This document shows positions 24,062-33,041 of a stretch of DNA of 34,861 nucleotides, in pieces; the stretch's first letter is position 1, and each line of letters opens with the position of its first letter. Source of the stretch: Rummeliibacillus pycnus_B (GTDB taxonomy: Bacteria > Bacillota > Bacilli > Bacillales_A > Planococcaceae). The notes under the pieces were generated by a model that saw nothing but the letters and a program-made list of their open reading frames with translations, was not told where the DNA came from and did no database searches. The translations under genes were made by a program, and so were the position numbers. Where the stretch lies: contig NZ_JBCMNM010000007.1 of assembly GCF_050459865.1 (NCBI RefSeq), forward strand, positions 1 to 34,861. The letters run 5' to 3'.

Positions 24062-24122
24062 TAAACAAAAACACCTCAATGTTAATTTTGGAGATTCGTT
24101 GTCCAATAGAAACATAAGGTGT
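24062..24122 (-). terminator. Terminator of the dedA-like gene
   Basis: AACACCT and ATGTT on one side (24069-24083) pair with AACAT and AGGTGTT on the other (to 24122). On minus the stem is followed by TTTGTTTAT. The loop is long, about 25 bases. It lies about 12 bases past the stop. Confidence 0.7.
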
Positions 24123-24133
24123 TTAAGGTATGA

Positions 24134-24781
24134 TTATTTTTTAAATTTTGTTCGAATAAGACCAATAATGGCTGGTAGGATGGATACAACTACGATACCT
24201 AAAGTAACTGCTGAAAAGTGATCTCTTACGAATGGAATATTACCGAAGAAATATCCACTAAATACTCCGACTAGCACCCATAAAAGTGCACCTGTAATAT
24301 TATAAGTAATAAAATGACTATAGCGCATTTTACTAGCACCTGCTATAAAGGGTATAAATGTTCGAACTACTGGCATAAATCGTGCGATCACAATTGTTTT
24401 ACCACCATGCTTGTCAAAGAAGTCTTGTGCTTTTTGCATACGTTCTTTATTAACAAAGCGCCCTAAAAAGCTATTTTCAGGTATTGATTTTCCAACCTTA
24501 CGACCAATTTCGTAGTTTAAGGAATCACCTAATACTGCAGCAGCAAAGAATACAGGTATTGCAATCCATATATTTATACCACCATTCATTGTTGCTAAAG
24601 CACCACTTGCAAACAGCAAGGAATCGCCAGGTAGGAACGGCATTATCACTAAACCTGTCTCAACAAATATAATTAAAAAAACAATTCCGTAAACCCAACC
24701 ATGATATTGGGTAACAATGTCACTTAAATGCACATCAATATGCATTATAAAATCAACCAGACTTCTTAATAAATCAATCAT
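24134..24781 (-). CDS. DedA-family membrane protein
   Basis: 215 residues with about five hydrophobic segments. The DedA/SNARE-associated family of polytopic membrane proteins is linked to lipid carrier recycling, proton-motive force and drug resistance. Family motifs are FVETGLVIMPFLPGDSLLFASGAL, the GDSLNYEIGRKVG segment, and the arginine motif ARFMPVVRTFIPFIAGAS. The start is uncertain: ATG 24781 has only a weak GAG site; GTG 24790 is an in-frame alternative giving three more residues. Its own promoter and terminator make it monocistronic. Confidence 0.88.
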   Translation of the reverse strand: MIDLLRSLVDFIMHIDVHLSDIVTQYHGWVYGIVFLIIFVETGLVIMPFLPGDSLLFASGALATMNGGINIWIAIPVFFAAAVLGDSLNYEIGRKVGKSIPENSFLGRFVNKERMQKAQDFFDKHGGKTIVIARFMPVVRTFIPFIAGASKMRYSHFITYNITGALLWVLVGVFSGYFFGNIPFVRDHFSAVTLGIVVVSILPAIIGLIRTKFKK

Positions 24782-24814
24782 TACTTCCACTCACAATCTT
24801 TAATATATCTTATT

Positions 24815-24843
24815 ATCATACTGTTTTATCTATTTGCTGTCAC
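24815..24843 (-). promoter_or_regulatory. Sigma-A promoter of the dedA-like gene
   Basis: On minus, GTGACA (24838-24843), 17 bases and TATGAT (24815-24820); each box has one mismatch to consensus. Confidence 0.7.
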
Positions 24844-24910
24844 GATTTAAAAACTTCCTACTTTAATAGTAACGATTGAGTAAAAGGAATGTTGCTAAAT
24901 CTAATGCATA

Positions 24911-24932
24911 TTTACATTAAATTTACATTAAA
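24911..24932. repeat. Exact 11-bp tandem duplication
   Basis: TTTACATTAAA occurs twice head to tail, 12 bases after the stop of the S9 peptidase gene on the minus strand. No terminator hairpin is visible in this gap. Confidence 0.85.
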
Positions 24933-24944
24933 ATTGACCTACTC

Positions 24945-26918
24945 TTATAGATATTTTTTAAACCAGTCAATAATTTGTTCAAGACGTTGTTGTCTTAAAT
25001 TGGGTATACCTACTCTAGATAAGTTATGATCCGCATTTGGAAAGCGTACGAATTGAGTAACTTTCCCCATGGACTTTAATGTGATATATAGCTGTTCAGC
25101 TTGTTCTATTGGACAGCGGTCATCTTTTTCGCCATGCAGAATGAGTAAGGGCGTTTCAATATTTTTAGCATATTTTAAAGGTGAATGGTTCCACAATGTC
25201 TCTACATCATTCATATCTTTACCAATTTGCCATTCTGTAAAGTAATATCCAATATCAGAAACACCAAAGAAGCTAATCCAATTGGAAATAGATCGTTGTG
25301 TGACAGCTGCTTTGAACCGTTTTGTATGCCCTACAATCCAGTTTGTCATAAAGCCACCATAACTACCGCCAGTAACGCCTAACCGTGTTTCATCAATCCA
25401 GTCATTATGAGCAAGAACATCATCTAACCCTGCCATAATATCTTCATAATCACCACCACCATAATCATTTCGACAAGCATCTACAAATTGTTGACTATAG
25501 CCATGGCTACCACGTGGATTAACATACAATACACCATATCCTTGTGCCGCTAATAACTGCAATTCATGGAAGAAAGTATTTGCATACATTGTATGTGGCC
25601 CACCATGAATTTCAACAACCAATGGATATTTTTGACCTTCTATATAATTAGCAGGCTTCATCAACCAACCGTAAATGGTCCATCCTTGATAACCTTCATA
25701 TGAAATTTGCTGTGGTTTTACAACATTTACTTCTTCTAACCACACATCATTAAAATGTGTAATCTGCTGTCTTTCTCCTAGTGAAATTTCATATTTGAAT
25801 AATTCACCGGGGAAAGCTGGATTACTTATAGCAAGTAACGCAATTTCCCCATCTCTTCCCACATCATACCCATAAATATGTTCATTTTCAGGACTAGCAG
25901 GATAAATGGCACCTTCTAATGTTGCATAGTATAAACGAACGTCGCCGGAAGTGGATACCTGAAAGTATAGATCATTTGCTTCAGTCCAGACTACACTTGG
26001 TGAAGATACACTTTGTTGAACATCTGCTACGGAATAATCACCTATTGGTAAATCAAGTGATGTAGTTAAGTTCCAGTAGTATTGTTGTTCCACATCGTAA
26101 ATATAAAGAGAAGAATGCCCTGCGTTTCGATAAGTAAAGTCACTACCAGCAAATGCAATATAACGATCATCAAAAGAAAAAGTAGCGCCTCCGAAATATC
26201 CTTCTTCATTGGCAATGATTGTTTCTTTCTTTGTATCGATATCGATTAATAGTATTGGTGAATGCCAATCATTATCTTTATCTTCTACACGATTAACTCC
26301 AACTACTAGAGAATGACCATCATGAGATATCGCCTGCAAACTATAATCATATGTATCTGTTATAAAACGTGTTACCTGATTATCTGCAAGTTTTATCTTT
26401 CCAATTTGGCTATATCTTTTTTGTTGAATCAATCCTACACCGTTCATTTTATATTGCATTCCTTTAACAACATAAGCAGTTGGAAATTCTTCTTTTTTCT
26501 CTTCTAGTTTATCTGTGAATTCTTTACCTTCTTGAACATTTGCAGCAAACCAAATTTCTTCATTATTTGAATCCCAAAGATATGAATTTACCCCATCCGC
26601 AAAATGGGTAAGTTGGTTTGCTTCTCCTCCATTTTTTGAAAGAATAAATAACTGTTTTTGTGTATTTCTCGTAGATAAAAATGCAATTTTCTTACCATCT
26701 GGTGACCAGCTAAGTGAAGAAATACGTTCTTCGCCAAATGTCCATTGTGTTACTTCATTAGACGCAACTTCGATATGAATCAAATAGGATAGGTATTTAT
26801 TTTTTTCTTGATCCATAATCGTACGAATCGCAACTGCCTCCCGACCATCCGGTGATAATACAGGTGATGATACTGAAGTTAAATTGTATAAATCTTCTCT
26901 TTGAATCATTCTTTTCAT
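24945..26918 (-). CDS. S9-family acyl-peptide hydrolase / prolyl oligopeptidase-like peptidase (YuxL-like)
   Basis: 657 residues, no signal peptide, so cytoplasmic. The N-terminal two-thirds form a beta-propeller of WD40/TolB-like blades (SPDGKKIAFLSTR, ISSLSWSPDG, FSFDDRYIAFAG), which limits access to small peptides. The C-terminal alpha/beta-hydrolase domain has the nucleophile Ser519 in GGSYGGF, Asp599 in HGEKDDRCP and His631 in ADHNLS, the complete triad. The oxyanion region is VVEIHGGPHTMY. The length matches B. subtilis YuxL. Physiological substrate unknown. The ATG has AAAGGGG 11 bases upstream. It is divergent from the permease gene. Confidence 0.93.
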   Translation of the reverse strand: MKRMIQREDLYNLTSVSSPVLSPDGREAVAIRTIMDQEKNKYLSYLIHIEVASNEVTQWTFGEERISSLSWSPDGKKIAFLSTRNTQKQLFILSKNGGEANQLTHFADGVNSYLWDSNNEEIWFAANVQEGKEFTDKLEEKKEEFPTAYVVKGMQYKMNGVGLIQQKRYSQIGKIKLADNQVTRFITDTYDYSLQAISHDGHSLVVGVNRVEDKDNDWHSPILLIDIDTKKETIIANEEGYFGGATFSFDDRYIAFAGSDFTYRNAGHSSLYIYDVEQQYYWNLTTSLDLPIGDYSVADVQQSVSSPSVVWTEANDLYFQVSTSGDVRLYYATLEGAIYPASPENEHIYGYDVGRDGEIALLAISNPAFPGELFKYEISLGERQQITHFNDVWLEEVNVVKPQQISYEGYQGWTIYGWLMKPANYIEGQKYPLVVEIHGGPHTMYANTFFHELQLLAAQGYGVLYVNPRGSHGYSQQFVDACRNDYGGGDYEDIMAGLDDVLAHNDWIDETRLGVTGGSYGGFMTNWIVGHTKRFKAAVTQRSISNWISFFGVSDIGYYFTEWQIGKDMNDVETLWNHSPLKYAKNIETPLLILHGEKDDRCPIEQAEQLYITLKSMGKVTQFVRFPNADHNLSRVGIPNLRQQRLEQIIDWFKKYL

Positions 26919-26981
26919 TACTTATACACCCCTTTTTAATATTTCAGGTTACTGTAATTTCACTATAACTCATGCATATAC

Positions 26982-27082
26982 ATAACGTAAATCGTTATCA
27001 TTAATACTAATTAATAATCATTCAGAATATTTCTATCAATTAGTACCACATGTCCATTTTTATTATTTGTATTTTGTGGTAC
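26982..27082. promoter_or_regulatory. Two inverted repeats in the peptidase/permease divergent gap
   Basis: ATAACG-taaat-CGTTAT lies at 26982-26998 and GTACCACA (27043-27050) pairs with TGTGGTAC (27075-27082) across 24 bases. Both lie between the divergent starts. The first is close enough to be an operator; the second could be an operator pair or a leader hairpin of the permease transcript. Promoter boxes here are weak and I do not assign them. The regulator is unknown. Confidence 0.45.
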
Positions 27083-27125
27083 GATTATGAAGTTACAATT
27101 TTATAGCATCGAAGGAGTTTTAATT

Positions 27126-28478
27126 ATGAACAAAAAACCACAGCTCCAACGAGGGTTGGAGTCGCGACATATCACGCTAATGTCGCTCGGTGCTGCCATA
27201 GGAGTCGGTTTATTTCTAGGTTCTGCAGGCGCTATTCAATTAGCTGGTCCTGCTATTTTAATCGCTTATGCCCTTGGTGGTATCGTAATTTTCATTATCA
27301 TGCGTGCACTTGGTGAAATGGCGGTTGAAAACCCCGTCGCCGGATCCTTTAGTCGCTATGCCAAGGACTATTTAGGGCCACTTGCGGGTTTTATAACCGG
27401 ATGGAACTATTGGTTTTTATGGATTGTGACTTGTATGGCTGAAATTACTGCAGTCGGAATATACATGCAATTATGGTTCCCAAGTTCACCTAAATGGATG
27501 TGGGCACTTGCTGCACTTGTTATTATGGCAATAGTCAATTTAATTGCAGTAAAAACATTTGGCGAATTTGAATTTTGGTTTGCTTTCATTAAAATTTTTG
27601 CAATTATCGCAATGATTGTTGTTGGATTAGGGATTATCCTATTTGGCATAGGTAATGGTGGTATAGCTGTTGGCTTTAGTAATTTATGGAGTCATGATGG
27701 GTTTATGCCAAATGGTATCAAAGGTATTTTCATGTCATTACCTATTGTTATGTTTGCATATTTGGGAGTAGAAATGATCGGGATTACTGCCGGTGAAGCA
27801 AAGAATCCTAAAAAGGTCATTCCTCATGCAATTGATACTGTTCTATGGAGAATCTTAATATTCTACATTGGTGCGTTAACAGTGATCATGTCCATTTATC
27901 CATGGAATGAAATTAACACAAACAACAGTCCATTCGTTTTAATGTTCGATCAGATCGGAATACGCTACGCAGCAGGGATTATCAATTTTGTCGTTCTAAC
28001 TGCCGCACTATCAAGCTGTAACAGTGGAATATTCAGTACTGGCCGTATGCTATTTAATCTAGCTGAACAAAATCAAGCACCAGCAATCTTCAAAAAGGTT
28101 GGACGAGGTGGAGTACCAACGCTAGCAATATTAGCTTCTACATTTGTATTATTATTAGGGGTAGTTTTAAATTATTTTGTTCCAGAAAAAGTATTCACTT
28201 GGTTAACAAGCATCTCAACTTTTGGTGCTATTTGGACTTGGATGATTATATTAATCAGCCAGATCAAATCCCGTAAATCGTTATCTAAAACGCAAATTTC
28301 TAAACTATCATATAAAGCATTTTGGTATCCATTCGGATCATATTTTGCAATAGCATTTCTTCTTTTAGTGGTTGTCCTAATGGGAATATTCCCAGACACA
28401 CAAATTGCATTAATTGTTGGTCCAATCTGGATATTAACATTAGTTATTTTGTATTTTGCAAAATATAATAAAGCATAA
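27126..28478 (+). CDS. Amino-acid permease, APC superfamily (AAT family)
   Basis: 450 residues with about twelve membrane helices. The N-terminal LQRGLESRHITLMSLGAAIG and the following GLFLGSAGAIQLAGPA are the amino-acid/proton symporter signature (substrate carboxylate and amino group binding in the GxG region), then ALGEMAVENPVAGSFSRYA and GWNYWFLW. Relatives include D-serine/alanine/glycine and proline permeases (AapA, ProY types); the substrate cannot be settled from sequence. Start ATG 27126 with AAGGAG eight bases upstream; the longer frame adds 13 residues without support. One of two plus-strand genes; it has its own terminator. Confidence 0.9.
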   Translation: MNKKPQLQRGLESRHITLMSLGAAIGVGLFLGSAGAIQLAGPAILIAYALGGIVIFIIMRALGEMAVENPVAGSFSRYAKDYLGPLAGFITGWNYWFLWIVTCMAEITAVGIYMQLWFPSSPKWMWALAALVIMAIVNLIAVKTFGEFEFWFAFIKIFAIIAMIVVGLGIILFGIGNGGIAVGFSNLWSHDGFMPNGIKGIFMSLPIVMFAYLGVEMIGITAGEAKNPKKVIPHAIDTVLWRILIFYIGALTVIMSIYPWNEINTNNSPFVLMFDQIGIRYAAGIINFVVLTAALSSCNSGIFSTGRMLFNLAEQNQAPAIFKKVGRGGVPTLAILASTFVLLLGVVLNYFVPEKVFTWLTSISTFGAIWTWMIILISQIKSRKSLSKTQISKLSYKAFWYPFGSYFAIAFLLLVVVLMGIFPDTQIALIVGPIWILTLVILYFAKYNKA

Positions 28479-28512
28479 TATAAAATTAATGAACTTTTGG
28501 CTACAACAAAAA

Positions 28513-28560
28513 ATATGCCTATCAATCATAAAATGATTGGTAGGCATTTCTTCATTTCTT
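28513..28560 (+). terminator. Terminator of the permease gene
   Basis: A 14-bp stem with one G-U pair, ATGCCTATCAATCA (28515-28528) and 28534-28547, is followed on plus by TTCTTCATTTCTTT. Confidence 0.85.
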
Positions 28561-28642
28561 TGGTAAAAATTCTGTATTATTCTATCTAGATCCGACGGAT
28601 ATTCCTTATGTTATTTCAGGACATAACGAGCCACTTTTGCTT

Positions 28643-30199
28643 TTATATACGGGAAAGAGCTTGTTCTTTCAAATTACGGCGCAAAATTTTGCCAGTAGTA
28701 TTCTTAGGTATCTCATCCAATAAAATAATTTCTTTTGGACATTTATATTTTACTAGATGATTTTTACAAAATTCATGTAAATCTTCTATAGTAGTTGATT
28801 TGTCTTTCAATACAACATATGCCAGTACTTCCTCACCTAAATTCGGATCAGGAATACCCACCACTGCTGCTTCTAGTACGCCCGGATTGTTATAAAGTAC
28901 TTCTTCAACTTCACGTGGATATACATTATAGCCACCTACAATTATCATATCTTTTTTACGATCGACAATGAAGAAATATCCATCCTTATCCATTCGAGCT
29001 AAATCGCCTGTGTATAGCCATCCATCACGAATCGCTACTGCTGTTTCTTCAGGCATTTTATAATAGCCCTTCATAACATTAGGACCTTTTACTACGAGTT
29101 CGCCAACTTCACCTACTGGTACCTCTTCACCGAACTCATTAAATACTTTGTTTTCTACATTCATAATATTCGTGCCAATTGATCCCGCTTTTCGCTCATT
29201 ATCTAATGGATTGAAGCAAGTAACAGGGGAAGCTTCTGAAAGCCCATAACCTTCTGATACTCGAACCTTAAATTTATCTTCAAAATTATGAAGTAATGCC
29301 ACTGGCATAGATGCTCCACCTGAAATAGCTAAACGTAATGATTTTAAATCATCCGGATTGCCATCAGGTGATTGATACAAGAAATTATACATTGTCGGAA
29401 CTCCCGCAAAAACTGTCGGCTGTTGTTCTCTACCAATTCTAAAAATTTCTTTTGGACTAAAGTTTGGAACAATAATTAATTGAGCCGATTTTAATAACGG
29501 CGCATTCACTACCACAGTTAGCGCAAATACATGAAATACGGGTAATGTGGTAATAACTCGATCATTCGCATTCATTTCTAGATAGTTAGAAATGTCACGA
29601 GCATTTGAATATAGGTTTTTGTGAGTTAACATTGCACCTTTTGGATGGCCTGTAGTGCCTGATGTATACAAAATAATCGCTGTATCATCATCATCAATCT
29701 CACTTGGTTTTACACTTGGTTCTGATTGAGCAATTAATTGTGTGAACGAATTTACTCTTTCCTTCACACTCTGTGGTAACGTTTTCATTTTCTCAGCTGT
29801 ATCTGGTTTTGTTTCACAAATAACATACGTGTGAACATCAGGAAATGCTTGCACCCCAGCCTCTACTAATGGTAGTAATGCGTCTAAGGCAATCACTACT
29901 TTAACATCACCATTACGAATAATATATGTAATTTCGTCTGGTGTATAAAGTGGATTCACAGGTATCGCTGTTGCTCCGATTCGCATTGTCGCATATAAAG
30001 AAATCACAAAATGAGGTGTATTGCCCAATAAGAACGCAACATGATCCCCTTTTGCTACCCCTAATTCCTTTAATGCTTTTGCCAATCTAGAAACTGCATC
30101 TTCAAATTCTGCGTAGGTCGTATCCTTTCCCATAAAATGATACGCTACTTTGTCTGCTTGCTCTATAGATGTCTTATAAACCGCTGATACTAAATTCAT
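28643..30199 (-). CDS. Long-chain fatty-acid-CoA ligase (LcfB-like)
   Basis: 518 residues of the ANL adenylate-forming superfamily; activates fatty acids to acyl-CoA through an acyl-AMP, the entry step of beta-oxidation. The AMP-binding P-loop is LYTSGTTGHPKGA, followed by GYGLSEASP, YTGDLARMDKDGYFFIVDR (A5-A8 hinge) and the catalytic lysine in KNTTGKILRR near the C-terminus. The length is close to B. subtilis LcfB (YhfL, 513). Start ATG 30199 with AGGGG upstream; 13 more codons are open but lie over the FadR operator region. The FadR box and a good promoter upstream support a role in fatty-acid degradation. Confidence 0.92.
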   Translation of the reverse strand: MNLVSAVYKTSIEQADKVAYHFMGKDTTYAEFEDAVSRLAKALKELGVAKGDHVAFLLGNTPHFVISLYATMRIGATAIPVNPLYTPDEITYIIRNGDVKVVIALDALLPLVEAGVQAFPDVHTYVICETKPDTAEKMKTLPQSVKERVNSFTQLIAQSEPSVKPSEIDDDDTAIILYTSGTTGHPKGAMLTHKNLYSNARDISNYLEMNANDRVITTLPVFHVFALTVVVNAPLLKSAQLIIVPNFSPKEIFRIGREQQPTVFAGVPTMYNFLYQSPDGNPDDLKSLRLAISGGASMPVALLHNFEDKFKVRVSEGYGLSEASPVTCFNPLDNERKAGSIGTNIMNVENKVFNEFGEEVPVGEVGELVVKGPNVMKGYYKMPEETAVAIRDGWLYTGDLARMDKDGYFFIVDRKKDMIIVGGYNVYPREVEEVLYNNPGVLEAAVVGIPDPNLGEEVLAYVVLKDKSTTIEDLHEFCKNHLVKYKCPKEIILLDEIPKNTTGKILRRNLKEQALSRI

Positions 30200-30223
30200 C
30201 TCCCCATCCCCTTTTTTCAGAAT

Positions 30224-30241
30224 AAAATGAATAGTCATTCA
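30224..30241 (-). promoter_or_regulatory. FadR operator
   Basis: On minus, TGAATGACTATTCATTTT matches 16 of 18 positions of the B. subtilis FadR palindrome TGAATGANTANTCATTCA. It lies just downstream of the predicted transcript start and 25 bases before the ATG, so a bound FadR would block transcription until long-chain acyl-CoA releases it. Motif match only. Confidence 0.85.
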
Positions 30242-30257
30242 TTTTCCATCCAAATCT

Positions 30258-30286
30258 ATTATATAGAAAATAGAAAAATAAAACAA
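30258..30286 (-). promoter_or_regulatory. Sigma-A promoter of the acyl-CoA ligase gene
   Basis: On minus, -35 TTGTTT (30281-30286), 17 bases and consensus -10 TATAAT (30258-30263). The -35 lies in the descending arm of the terminator of the preceding operon. Confidence 0.75.
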
Positions 30287-30315
30287 CAGACAGCCATTTT
30301 TAGCCATCTGTTGTT
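30274..30315 (-). terminator. Terminator of the RR-HK-ABC operon
   Basis: AACAACAGA (30282-30290) pairs with TCTGTTGTT (30307-30315), with an inner GC/GC pair. On minus it is followed by TTATTTTT. It is 24 bases past the permease stop and overlaps the -35 of the next gene. Confidence 0.8.
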
Positions 30316-30338
30316 TTTCTTCCTATATCATTGTCCTA

Positions 30339-32282
30339 TTAAATTGAACGAATATGCGATAAGTAACGCCAACGTATTAAATAGAAATAGCATAACTGCA
30401 TACATGTAATCAATGCTAGTACTAAGAATATCTCTTTTAATATTGATAAATCTGCAATCCCTTTCCAGAACACTTGTAGCGCTATAAAAGCAAATGTACT
30501 ATGAAGCATTGCTAATCCCCATGGTAAAAAGAACTGTGGTATTAGCTGATTGTTAACAATCTTACGCAATTCTTTATCTGTAATTCCCATTCTACGTAAT
30601 GCATCAAATTGTTTTTTATCTTCTTCGAGTCCTGTATAGAGCTTAAAGTATATGAAGCTTCCTGAAGAAAGGAAAAAGACAGCTGCAGCTAATAAACCGA
30701 TAAATAACAACAAAGCAAATGTTGACCGAATGAATGAATAATCTAAGCCTGGATTTTCAAAGTAAAAAGGTAAATCATTTTCGTGGTTTGTCATATAGGC
30801 TTCTGTCATAATGGCATCTAGATTTGTACCAATATCTTTAGTTTCAGTCCATTGAGGTACATAGAATACAAATATATGGTTAGTCGATTGTTTTGCATCG
30901 GCACCTACCATCGGTTCCCTGATTAAACGAAAATCTTTGTCACTAACGATAATAACGTTTGTCCCAAGTTCAGTAGGAGAAAAAAGCACCTTAGGATATA
31001 CATGGTTAATAACAAGTGGAACACTATTTTCTTGTAAAACCGTTTCTACTTTTTTATTCTGTAGTTCTTTTATGGAATCCTCTGAGTAGCCTAAAAACAT
31101 TGCATTACCGGGTTTTAAACTTACTACTGGATAGCCAAAAACAAGTGCAAGTCTGTTAATATCTGATTGTGTAATAATTTTCACAGGTTTTTGTGTATAG
31201 GAGGAGGTTTGACGCTTAATATCAAATTTGTTGAGATGATAACTAAGACCTTTTTCCTCTAATTCACCAATTAATCCTGTAATATGTTCTTTCTCATATG
31301 GATTATCCAATTTACTTGAATATACTAACCCTAATGGATTCAATTGATGATATTGATGAGTAAATGTAGACATCGAACTTAATGTTCCAATAGCTAAAAA
31401 AGCTACTGATGAAACCATACAAGTTACAAAGAACATTCTTGAGTTTTCTCGCATAATTGAAGAGATCTTGGCCAGAGAAATAATACGGTATTTATGCCAA
31501 TACCATTTTTTATTTTTGCGAATTCTAGATAATATAAAAGGTACGGAATCTGTAAAAAACAGATATGTCCCTATAATTGCAAAGGGAGGTGTCAAAGTAG
31601 CAAAAATAACTAGATATTCTTTTTGAATATTAGCAGCCATCACATACGATGCTAGTAAAAAAAGAATACCTGTAATCCCCTTCCACACAGAATATTTTGC
31701 AATTTGTTCATTTTTCCAATAACCACGTAATAGACTTACTAAATTATTATCTTTTATAAACATCACACTAATGTATGAAATAATTATAAATAGACTAGTA
31801 AACGTACCAATTGTCAACGCAAATGGTTTCCATGAGAGATACAATGGTAGACTATCAATTTGTAATATTTCACGTACAATCATAAAGAAAAACTTAGAAA
31901 AGGCATATCCAAAAACGATACCCACAACAATTGCAGCAAATCCAATAATCATCGTTTCAAATAAAATAAGTTTACTAAGCTGTCTCTTCTCCATTCCTAA
32001 ATGTAGCAAAATGCCAAATTCCTTTGAACGTGCTTCCAAAAAAGCTCTCATCGAATAAAATAAGAAAAACAAGGTAAAGAGAACCAGAATAACTTCTGCT
32101 ATAAACATCCCTTGAAAAGCAATTTCTCGTAAAATTTCATCTTCAACTTTTGGATGAAACATCAACATAGAGTAGATAAAAAACACCATAACTCCTGACA
32201 CACTAGATAAGAAAAATGCTGCGTAAACACGGCAATTTCTTATGACATTACGGAAAGCGAACTGTCGAAAAGTCACCGACAT
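30339..32282 (-). CDS. Bce/Yxd-type ABC transporter permease
   Basis: 647 residues, the size of BceB (646). About ten membrane helices: one, then groups near residues 60-80, 105-130, 150-175, 200-250 and 285-305, then a large extracellular domain (about 310-520), and three or four C-terminal helices. FtsX-like motifs RSKEFGILLHLGMEKRQL and KKQFDALRRMGITDKEL mark the two FtsX-type coupling segments. In this family the permease both detoxifies a cell-wall-targeting peptide antibiotic and senses flux for the partner kinase. The extracellular domain sets specificity and cannot be read by eye. It overlaps the ATPase gene by 35 bases. Last gene of the operon. Confidence 0.88.
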   Translation of the reverse strand: MSVTFRQFAFRNVIRNCRVYAAFFLSSVSGVMVFFIYSMLMFHPKVEDEILREIAFQGMFIAEVILVLFTLFFLFYSMRAFLEARSKEFGILLHLGMEKRQLSKLILFETMIIGFAAIVVGIVFGYAFSKFFFMIVREILQIDSLPLYLSWKPFALTIGTFTSLFIIISYISVMFIKDNNLVSLLRGYWKNEQIAKYSVWKGITGILFLLASYVMAANIQKEYLVIFATLTPPFAIIGTYLFFTDSVPFILSRIRKNKKWYWHKYRIISLAKISSIMRENSRMFFVTCMVSSVAFLAIGTLSSMSTFTHQYHQLNPLGLVYSSKLDNPYEKEHITGLIGELEEKGLSYHLNKFDIKRQTSSYTQKPVKIITQSDINRLALVFGYPVVSLKPGNAMFLGYSEDSIKELQNKKVETVLQENSVPLVINHVYPKVLFSPTELGTNVIIVSDKDFRLIREPMVGADAKQSTNHIFVFYVPQWTETKDIGTNLDAIMTEAYMTNHENDLPFYFENPGLDYSFIRSTFALLLFIGLLAAAVFFLSSGSFIYFKLYTGLEEDKKQFDALRRMGITDKELRKIVNNQLIPQFFLPWGLAMLHSTFAFIALQVFWKGIADLSILKEIFLVLALITCMQLCYFYLIRWRYLSHIRSI

Positions 32283-33021
32283 GACCTCCCAGTAAGCTCA
32301 ACACATTTAAAATGGCTTGGAAAAAAGTTTGGCGGTGATTATCTTTATAAATTTCATTAAAGTATTCTCCATCTTTTATAAAAAGCACACGATCACAGAA
32401 ACTAGCTGCAATAGGGTCATGTGTTACCATTACAATCGTTGTGTTTTCTTGTTTATTTATGCGTCCTAATAGTTCTAATACATCTCTTGATGAATTGGAA
32501 TCTAAATTTCCTGTTGGTTCATCTGCTAAAAGTAACGATGGTTTATGAATAATAGCGCGTCCAATCGCTGTTTTTTGGGCTTGTCCACCAGAAATCTCAT
32601 TAGGGCGCTTACTAAGGATATTCTCAATACCTAATTGTCTTGTAACGTCCTTTAACCTACTTTGCATCACTTCGAGATCTTGATCATCAAGTGTTAAGGG
32701 TAAAACGATATTTTCTTCAACTGTAAGCATTTGCAGTAAGTTAAAATCTTGAAAGACAAAGCCAAGTTGTCGTCTTCTAAAATAAGCTAAATCATTTTTC
32801 TTTAAGTTATGAGGTTTTATATCATTTACAATAATCTCACCAGATGTTGGTGTATCAATGGTGGAAATCATATTGAGAAGTGTTGTTTTACCACTCCCAG
32901 ATGGTCCCATCACTGCTAGAAACTCACCTTTTTCTACTTCGAAGCTTAGTTGATTGACCGCACGATGTGTAACTTTTCCTTCGTATACTTTCGTTACGTC
33001 TTGTATTTTCAAAATCGACAT
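32248..33021 (-). CDS. Bce/Yxd-type ABC transporter ATP-binding protein
   Basis: 257 residues, the length of B. subtilis YxdL. Walker A is GPSGSGKT (39-46), Q-loop FQDFNLL, Walker B LLLADEPTGNLD, H-loop VTHDP. The signature is ISGGQAQKTAIGRA where relatives have the form LSGGQQQR.AIARA; the core SGGQ is kept. The ATPase drives the permease encoded just downstream. The tail beyond about residue 235 is the part that overlaps the permease gene. ATG preceded by TTGAGGTAA about ten bases upstream. Confidence 0.92.
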   Translation of the reverse strand: MSILKIQDVTKVYEGKVTHRAVNQLSFEVEKGEFLAVMGPSGSGKTTLLNMISTIDTPTSGEIIVNDIKPHNLKKNDLAYFRRRQLGFVFQDFNLLQMLTVEENIVLPLTLDDQDLEVMQSRLKDVTRQLGIENILSKRPNEISGGQAQKTAIGRAIIHKPSLLLADEPTGNLDSNSSRDVLELLGRINKQENTTIVMVTHDPIAASFCDRVLFIKDGEYFNEIYKDNHRQTFFQAILNVLSLLGGHVGDFSTVRFP

Positions 33022-33041
33022 ATACGATTACCTCAATTCTT

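Noticed and set aside
28548..28642. Terminator for the acyl-CoA ligase gene
   Set aside because: Only a weak TTATGT/ACATAA pair is present, with no T-run on the minus strand.
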